NCBI GenBank assembly: GCA_023433275.1
Contig: JAEZDN010000079.1
Location: 1-19,898, forward strand
Source: Verrucomicrobiota bacterium
Lineage (GTDB): Bacteria > Verrucomicrobiota > Verrucomicrobiia > Opitutales > Opitutaceae
Direction of reading: 5' to 3'
Length of the DNA: 19,898 bases
Positions 15,191 through 19,898 of this stretch are shown one piece after another (positions within the stretch are counted from its first letter, which is position 1; every line of letters begins with the position of its first letter). Below the pieces are notes generated by a model, which worked only from the letters and a program-made list of their open reading frames with translations, was not told the origin of the DNA and did not search any database. Both the position numbers and the translations under genes were made by a program.

Positions 15191-15771
15191 CGCTGCGTCG
15201 CGTCCTCCACCGCCTTTCGCATGGCCCGCTTTGAATCGGCAATGAATCGCCGCTGCAGTCCCCGCGCCAGCGGTTTTGCCAGCCGCACCGGCCAGTAACG
15301 CGGGCGCGAGAACGCCCGGAGGTCATACCACACACTGCCATCGGGCAGCATTTCCACCGAAAAGCGTTCCTCCCCGCATTCGACGTGGGCCGCCAGCGTG
15401 CCATACGCGAAACCAAAGCGTCGAATCGGCCCGGCCTCGTCCAGCGTATATACGATGCGACAGGCATTGAGCCACCACACCCCGTAGATGTGCGCGATCA
15501 TGGCCACGACCTGCCCCCGCGCCAGCGGAGCGTCACGCGGCTCGATGCGCGTCCACGGCGACGGAAACATGACCCATCGGCGCAATGCGTCGCACGCCGC
15601 CCGAAAATCCGCGTCGCCGCGCCCGAGGCACTCGCGGTTGTGATCGAGGTTGTAGCAGGCCGGCGAGCGGTCGAGCGAGTGACCCACCTCAGCATAACTG
15701 AACGATTGCGCCTGCTGTTCATTCAAAAAGGCGCGGATGCGCTCGGGCGAGGGCGGTACCGTGGACCACAT
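15187..15771 (-). CDS. DUF1990 family protein
   Basis: The 194-residue soluble protein shows the DUF1990 (UPF0548) signatures: YAEVGHS (about 26-32) near the N-terminus, the GVWWLNACRIVY segment, FGFAYGTLAAHVECGEERFSVE (about 119-140) and VWYDLRAFSRP (about 148-158). The fold is thought to be lipid- or ligand-binding like, but activity is unknown. It is the first gene of a two-gene unit with the YndJ-like gene through an ATGA overlap. Its 5' end is divergent from the diheme cytochrome gene, with 154 bp between. ATG 15771 is the only start consistent with the conserved N-terminal region. Confidence 0.85.
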   Translation of the reverse strand: MWSTVPPSPERIRAFLNEQQAQSFSYAEVGHSLDRSPACYNLDHNRECLGRGDADFRAACDALRRWVMFPSPWTRIEPRDAPLARGQVVAMIAHIYGVWWLNACRIVYTLDEAGPIRRFGFAYGTLAAHVECGEERFSVEMLPDGSVWYDLRAFSRPRYWPVRLAKPLARGLQRRFIADSKRAMRKAVEDATQR

Positions 15772-15925
15772 GCCGCAGCCTGTCCGCCGGCGAACCGGGT
15801 GTCGATGCCAGCCGCCACCTATTAAGCCGGGTTGTGCTCACGATAAAACTTCCGCCCCGCCCGAGGTGCTCGCCCTTCGCAACCGCTGGTTTGCATTTGC
15901 GCGTGAGCCCGGTTTCCTGCCCCGG

Positions 15926-16852
15926 ATGCGTGAGTCGCCCCACCCGCGTTTGTCCCGTTCGCCCCGCTCCGGGAGGATCGTGGGCGCATTGCTGCTCGGT
16001 TTGCTGGTTCTCGGTATCGGCGGCACCGTCCTCCTCCAGGTCGAAAAGCAACCCGAGGACTCGCCCGTTTCCCGCGGCGCCCGCCTTGCCCACGAAGCCG
16101 GCTGCTTCGCCTGTCACGGCCGCGGCGAGGAGGAACCCCGTTTCAACCTCCGGCTCGCCGCACCCAACCAATGGCGCGACAAGACCAACCCCTCGCTCTG
16201 GGAAAGCGGCATCACCGACGTCGACGAACTCGTGGACTGGATCACCAACGGCGTGCCATCCGACGAAGTCGAAAAACACCGGCAGCTCTTTATCCGCATG
16301 CCCGCCTACCGGGACCGGCTCACCGCGCAGGAGATCGAGGACATCGCCGCCTGGATCCTCGCCGAGGGCCTCAAATTCACGGTCCAGCCCGGGCCCCGGG
16401 CGGCCCCGAGCGCCGCCGCCGAATCCCGCTCCATGCCGGCCCGAGCCCCCGACCAACTCTTCATCGCGGGCGATCGCCTCGCGCGCCAGACCGGCTGTTA
16501 CCAGTGTCACGGCGAACTCGGCCAGGGCGGCGTGCCGAATCCGGACTCCTTCAAGGGTTACATCCCCGGATTCCAAGGCCGGGATTTCCTGAAACTCACC
16601 GCCGGCGGCGATCGCACGGAAATCCTGCATTGGATCGACCACGGCCGCGGGCAGGACGTCGAGTCCGGCCTCACGGGCAGGCTCGCGAAGCGATACCTGG
16701 ACGGCCAGGCCATCCCGATGCCCGGCTACCGCGACCAGCTCTCCGCCGCGGAAAAAGAGCTGCTTGCCGACTTCCTCCTGCTGATTAACAAAACGGGGCC
16801 GCTTCCCGCCCGCGAAATCGAGCGTCTGGTTCCCCTCCTCACGGAGGACTGA
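15926..16852 (+). CDS. Membrane-anchored diheme cytochrome c
   Basis: The 308-residue protein carries one N-terminal helix (about 18-37, GRIVGALLLGLLVLGIGGTV) as anchor, then two cytochrome c domains facing the periplasm. Heme 1 is bound at CFACH (Cys60, Cys63, His64), with probable axial Met in FIRMPAYRDRL (about 125). Heme 2 is at CYQCH (Cys191, Cys194, His195), with probable axial Met in IPMPGYRDQL (about 265). The two halves are alike, both ending in YRDxLtaxE, so the protein likely arose by internal duplication, joined by a Pro/Ala linker. It should pass electrons; its partners are unknown. ATG 15926 gives a normal anchor; an open frame upstream to 15737 adds Pro/Arg-rich sequence overlapping the divergent DUF1990 gene and is rejected. 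A monoheme cytochrome gene follows 95 bp downstream. Confidence 0.9.
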   Translation: MRESPHPRLSRSPRSGRIVGALLLGLLVLGIGGTVLLQVEKQPEDSPVSRGARLAHEAGCFACHGRGEEEPRFNLRLAAPNQWRDKTNPSLWESGITDVDELVDWITNGVPSDEVEKHRQLFIRMPAYRDRLTAQEIEDIAAWILAEGLKFTVQPGPRAAPSAAAESRSMPARAPDQLFIAGDRLARQTGCYQCHGELGQGGVPNPDSFKGYIPGFQGRDFLKLTAGGDRTEILHWIDHGRGQDVESGLTGRLAKRYLDGQAIPMPGYRDQLSAAEKELLADFLLLINKTGPLPAREIERLVPLLTED

Positions 16853-16947
16853 ATCCCCGGCTGATCGCGAACATTAGTTCATTCCGTCGAAACCTCCTCC
16901 CCTTCCAGACGTATTATAGAGCGCCCCTTTCACTGACTTATCGCACC

Positions 16948-17367
16948 ATGAAACTCGTCCTCCCCTGCCTCACCCTCCTCGCCCTTGGCGCCACCCGCCT
17001 GTTCGCCGACGCCGCGGTCGACAGCCTCCTGCCGCTCAAGCCCGAGGTACGCAAAGTCATCAACGAGAGCTGCGTGATGTGCCACGGCGAGGTGATCGAG
17101 GGCGAAAAGGAAATCCGCGACGACCTCGACTACAGCACCGATGAAACCATCCGCGCCACGCTTTCCAATGCGGGCAAGCTCAAGCAGGTGATCCTCGAGG
17201 ACAAGATGCCTCACAAGCCCCGCCTTTCCCGCCGACTCCGGAATAACGTGGCCCTGCAGGAGCGCCTCGCGGCCCTCCGCGCCAATTACGACGCCGCCGG
17301 CCACAAGGAGATCCTGCTCGACTGGCTGAAGGACGTGACCGCGACCACGAGCGAGAAAAAGGAATAG
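16948..17367 (+). CDS. Small secreted monoheme cytochrome c-like protein
   Basis: The 139-residue protein has a Sec signal peptide (MKLVLPCLTLLALGATRLFADA) and one heme site, CVMCH (Cys42, Cys45, His46). A Met in DKMPHKPRLSRR (about 87) is the likely sixth ligand. The ESCVMCHGE and KMPHKP pattern resembles the cytochrome c modules that occur in large Planctomycetes/Verrucomicrobia proteins, here free-standing. The C-terminal part is helical and charged (Lys/Glu-rich). It lies 95 bp downstream of the diheme cytochrome, read in the same direction, and may be its soluble partner. A TATTAT at 16912-16917 may be part of its own promoter. Confidence 0.85.
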   Translation: MKLVLPCLTLLALGATRLFADAAVDSLLPLKPEVRKVINESCVMCHGEVIEGEKEIRDDLDYSTDETIRATLSNAGKLKQVILEDKMPHKPRLSRRLRNNVALQERLAALRANYDAAGHKEILLDWLKDVTATTSEKKE

Positions 17368-17452
17368 GCGCGGTCGCCAGGCGCGTCGGGATCCCCAACC
17401 CTCCACCGCGTACTGGCACGGTCCTGGCCCGCCACTCGGCCCGCCCTTGGAG

Positions 17453-17472
17453 CGCGGGCGACCTCGCCCGCG
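17453..17472. other. Strong hairpin CGCGGGCG-ACCT-CGCCCGCG
   Basis: A perfect 8-bp GC stem with a four-base loop lies in the 213-bp gap between the monoheme cytochrome and the large membrane protein gene. AAAAT follows instead of a T-tract, so it is not a standard terminator on this strand. Its style matches the four-base-loop hairpins of the dispersed modules. Confidence 0.55.
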
Positions 17473-17580
17473 AAAATCCGCGGCAACCGCCCGGTCCGAC
17501 GCCGGGGTTTGACGCGCTTCGCTCCGTCTGGAATTGATGACGGCCCCGCATGATCGCCCGCGCAGTTCATTTTTGATTAC

Positions 17581-19236
17581 ATGAAACCGGCCCTCGCGCG
17601 CGTGGTTCATGTGTCCGCCGTCGCGGTCGTGGCCCTCCAGGCCATGGCCCTGGCGACCCGCTATTTCCAACCCTGGCTCGACGGCGACTATCTCCTCCCC
17701 GAGCGCTTCGCGGCCGATGTGCTCGCCGGAACCTACCCGCTGTCCGGTTGGACCTTGAGTTCGTCGCCGTACCTGTTTCCCGATCTCGCACTGAGTGTGG
17801 TCTGGCGCACCCTTCTCGGCGACCTGCCCCTGCTGCCCTATTACGTGGTGATGAGCTATGTTTCGCTCGCCCTGATCGCGGGTTGGTCGTTGCAACGGGT
17901 GCTTGCGCCGGAGGGCACACCCGTCTCCACAGAACATGGAGGAAGCGAGGCCGCGCCGCGAGCGACCGGCTGGATCGCGGGTGCGTTGATCGTCAACCTC
18001 CTGCTTGCCTGGCAGGGTTTCGCGGACCACGCGCGATGGCTGTGGTGGCTGGGCACGGCCACTTTTCATGGCGGGGCGGTGCTGATCGGCATGGCCCAGT
18101 TTGCCCTCTGGGCCGGACCGCCGGAAACGACGCCCTCCCGGCGACGCTTCCTTTGCGGAGCCGCACTGCTTTTCCTGGGACTCGTCTCCGATACGTTGCT
18201 GCTCACGCAATTTGTCGCGCCGCTGGCGATGGCGCTGTGGGCAACCGCTCCCGGTTCGCGCTGGCGCGCGCCGCGTTTCCGCTCCTTTCTCGGCGCACTA
18301 TTCCTGGCCTACCTCCTGGTGCTGATGCTGCGCGGCGCCCTGCTGGTCGCCGACTGGTGGAATTTCCCCAACGTCGTGCGGTACGCGCCAACCCCATCCG
18401 CAGTCGCGGCGACCGCCGCCCGGATGGCCGCTGATCTGGCGGGCCCGGTCGCCGCCGCCATCCCGGGCTTCCTCGCCCTTGGCCTCAGCGCCACCGCGCT
18501 CGCGATCGGGCTATCAGCCCGGGGTCACCGTCAGAAGCCCTTTTCGATTGAGCGACGCCAGGCCGGTTTTTTCGCCAGCCTCGGCTTGCTGAACACGTCA
18601 TTGCTGCCCGTGGTGGCGGTGTATTGGCAAAATCCCCAGCACGGACGTTATCTCCTCCCCTGCCTGGTTTTGCCGCTGTGGTGGCTCGTCACCACCCTTC
18701 CCCCGTCCAGGCTCCGCTCTTCCTGGCCGACCGCGCTGATCGCCATTGGCTTGGTCGCATTGGCCGCCTGGCGCGTGCCGGCCATCGATTTCAGCCGCTG
18801 GGCCTGGCCTTACCCCGATCGCGTGGCTGCATTGGATTCACTGCTTGCGCCGGCGGACCGCGGCCGCGTGCGCGGCTTGGCCGACTTTTGGCATGCCAAT
18901 TACCTGAATGCGGTATCGCGCTCCCTGAACCTGAACCAGCTTCGTCCCGACGGACGCGTCCAATTCTGGGGTAACAATGCCTTTCACCACTACGATTCCG
19001 CGCCGGACGGGACAGAGCTCCGGATCCCGGCCTATTCCTTCATCGTGACCAACGGCCTCGATCCCGCCGCGTTGCGAACAAAGTTCGGCGAACCCGCGCG
19101 CGCGGTTTCAATGGGTGAATACGAGGTCTGGTTGTACGACGAACCCGCCGCCCGGCGCATCGGCGCAGTCGTGGACTCCGAAGTGCGAGCCTTCCTGCGC
19201 GACCGGCCGGGGACCGCAAGAATCGCGGCTCCCTGA
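17581..19236 (+). CDS. Large polytopic membrane protein of unknown function
   Basis: I do not recognise a family. The 551 residues hold about ten hydrophobic helices, including 8-26, 85-105, 130-146, 155-178, 190-222, 233-255, 285-312, 330-348, 353-372 and 380-395. A soluble C-terminal region of about 150 residues follows, with DFWHANYLNAVSRSLNLNQL, GNNAFHHYDS and a final GEYEVWLYDEP. The first loop has the acidic WLDGDYLLPERFAADVLAG. Many helices with an acidic first loop and a soluble C-terminal domain are reminiscent of GT-C glycosyltransferases, but no diagnostic motif is seen. The end GEYEVWLYD resembles tails in other predicted lipid-linked sugar transferases only in general terms. Codon use matches the neighbours. 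ATG 17581 immediately precedes a typical Arg-anchored first helix. Confidence 0.75.
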   Translation: MKPALARVVHVSAVAVVALQAMALATRYFQPWLDGDYLLPERFAADVLAGTYPLSGWTLSSSPYLFPDLALSVVWRTLLGDLPLLPYYVVMSYVSLALIAGWSLQRVLAPEGTPVSTEHGGSEAAPRATGWIAGALIVNLLLAWQGFADHARWLWWLGTATFHGGAVLIGMAQFALWAGPPETTPSRRRFLCGAALLFLGLVSDTLLLTQFVAPLAMALWATAPGSRWRAPRFRSFLGALFLAYLLVLMLRGALLVADWWNFPNVVRYAPTPSAVAATAARMAADLAGPVAAAIPGFLALGLSATALAIGLSARGHRQKPFSIERRQAGFFASLGLLNTSLLPVVAVYWQNPQHGRYLLPCLVLPLWWLVTTLPPSRLRSSWPTALIAIGLVALAAWRVPAIDFSRWAWPYPDRVAALDSLLAPADRGRVRGLADFWHANYLNAVSRSLNLNQLRPDGRVQFWGNNAFHHYDSAPDGTELRIPAYSFIVTNGLDPAALRTKFGEPARAVSMGEYEVWLYDEPAARRIGAVVDSEVRAFLRDRPGTARIAAP

Positions 19237-19268
19237 CAACGCGCGACCACCCAGCTGGTGTCATTGGT

Positions 19269-19326
19269 ATGGGCGTCGCTTGCGACGACCGCATACGTGA
19301 GGCCGGGCCAAGGCCCGCACCTACAT
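19269..19326. repeat. Diverged copy of the double-hairpin repeat at 1999-2058, joined to an A-type end
   Basis: GCGTCGCTTGCGACGACC and GTGAGGCCGGGCCAAGGCCC align with 1999-2058 nearly base for base. The second stem is GGGC/GCCC where the other copy has GGAC/GTCC, a paired change. At 19326 it runs into CATCCAGCTGCATGATTCCGGC, the outer end of an A element in reverse orientation. Confidence 0.8.
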
Positions 19327-19345
19327 CCAGCTGCATGATTCCGGC

Positions 19346-19471
19346 TGAGCGTACAAAATACACCCGCCACCGTCATCCTGAGCAGAGCGAAGGATCCAAG
19401 GGAAAGGACGGACGTGCGCCGGCTCCGTGGATTCTTCACTGCGTTCAGGATGACAGCGGGGGTGGTCTCAG
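19346..19471. repeat. B element, copy 1
   Basis: The inverted ends are CCGCCACCGTCATCCTGAGC (19365-19384) and TCAGGATGAC AGCGGGGGTGG (19445-19466). Inside are GAAGGATCCA and CGTGGATTCTTC. It is placed between two A-type ends. Open frames through it translate to low-complexity text and are not genes. Confidence 0.83.
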
Positions 19472-19619
19472 CCGACTCATGCAGTCGGAATGCCATTCCG
19501 CAGCGTGCACGGTCGAACGGTTCGGTTGCAGGGTCGTGGCTCGTCCACGCCCTCGGTTCCCGCAGCGAGAAAAGGGCGCGGTCAAGCCGCGCCCCTACAT
19601 CCAACTGCATCGTTCCGGC
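19472..19619 (-). repeat. A element, copy 3 (reverse orientation)
   Basis: It begins CCGACTCATGCAGTCGGAATG and ends CATCCAACTGCATCGTTCCGGC, the reverse complement layout of copies 1 and 2. It includes GGAATGCCATTCC, GTGGCTCGTCCAC, and the 8-bp stem GGGCGCGG/CCGCGCCC (19574-19594, loop TCAAG). Confidence 0.87.
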
Positions 19620-19766
19620 TGAGCGTACAAAATACACCCGCCACCGTCATCCTGAGCAGAGCGAAGGATCCAAGGGAAAGGACGGACGTGCGCCGGCTCC
19701 GTGGATCGTGCGCCGGCGCCGTGGATCCTTCCCTGCGTTCAGGATGACAGCGGGGGTGGTCTCACC
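19620..19766. repeat. B element, copy 2, with a 20-bp internal duplication
   Basis: This copy follows copy 1 at an exact 274-bp offset and is nearly identical, but carries CGTGCGCCGGCTCCGTGGAT followed directly by CGTGCGCCGGCGCCGTGGAT, where copy 1 has the word once. That adds 20 bp. Confidence 0.85.
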
Positions 19767-19898
19767 CGACTCATGCAGTCGGAATGCCATCCCGCAGCGT
19801 GCACGGTCGAACGGTTCGGTTGCAGGGTCGTGGCTCGTCCACGCCCTCGGTTCCCGCAGCGAGAAAAGGGCGCGGTCAAGCCGCGCCCCTACATCCAA
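19767..19898 (-). repeat. A element, copy 4 (truncated by window end)
   Basis: Nearly identical to copy 3 (for example CATCCCGCAG in place of CATTCCGCAG) through CCCCTACATCCAA, where the window ends. Further A+B units may continue beyond the edge. Confidence 0.86.

Noticed and set aside
16912..16917. TATTAT as a -10 box for the monoheme cytochrome gene
   Set aside because: No acceptable -35 hexamer lies 16-18 bp upstream; kept only as a remark.
17453..17472. Intrinsic terminator for the cytochrome operon
   Set aside because: The stem is strong but is followed by AAAAT with no T-tract on the plus strand.
16930..18210. Leftward open frame of 426 codons
   Set aside because: It runs antisense across the monoheme cytochrome, an intergenic gap and a membrane protein gene, with no recognisable domain.
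19032..19898. Leftward and rightward open frames at the right end, with VILNAVKNP or VILSRAKDP text
   Set aside because: They are translations of A and B repeats; the same peptide text recurs wherever the B repeat occurs.
19346..19898. CRISPR-like array
   Set aside because: The unit is 274 bp with only two copies and no short regular spacers; no cas gene is present.

Overview
The window looks like chromosomal DNA of a high-GC Gram-negative bacterium that makes lipid A and sorts outer-membrane lipoproteins (lpxB, lolD, a LolC/E permease). The mix of genes (an unusual AEHSGD-type LpxB, secreted c-type cytochromes) and the crowd of short palindromic intergenic repeats suggest Verrucomicrobia, probably near Opitutales. 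That placement is inference from gene content and repeat style, not from a marker tree.

Layout. From 1 to 10050 everything reads leftward: a hybrid sensor kinase cut by the window edge, lpxB, a Gfo/Idh/MocA oxidoreductase, then lysS - LolC/E permease - lolD - secreted HEGYPGHH metallopeptidase-like protein. A second leftward pair (DUF2085 membrane protein and PEGA lipoprotein, 4-nt overlap) ends at a clear intrinsic terminator at 10146-10177. A rightward block follows: an MgtC/DUF4010 membrane protein and lipA. A leftward overlapping pair, YndJ-like membrane protein and DUF1990 protein, is divergent from a rightward block of an anchored diheme cytochrome c, a secreted monoheme cytochrome c and a large polytopic membrane protein of unknown function.

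Functional themes are the envelope (lipid A disaccharide synthesis, lipoprotein release, a PEGA lipoprotein, several polytopic membrane proteins) and electron carriers or cofactors (two cytochromes c, lipoate synthesis). No phage, transposase, CRISPR array, toxin-antitoxin or defence locus is visible, and no tRNA or rRNA gene was recognised.

The most unusual content is intergenic. At least five repeat types fill the gaps: a ~150-bp element (A) in four near-complete copies, two per orientation; a ~130-bp element (B) with GTCATCCTGA ends; a 152-bp element bounded by AACCACAGAT inverted ends; paired-hairpin modules bounded by GTAGGG/CCCTAC; and AGCTnTCAGC inverted repeats. A and B are joined and tandemly duplicated at the right edge (period 274 bp). 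Hairpin modules appear to be exchanged between identical flanks, and some hairpins differ between copies by paired changes that keep the stem. Two genes have a terminus lying in a repeat (an apparent lpxB start and the yndJ stop).
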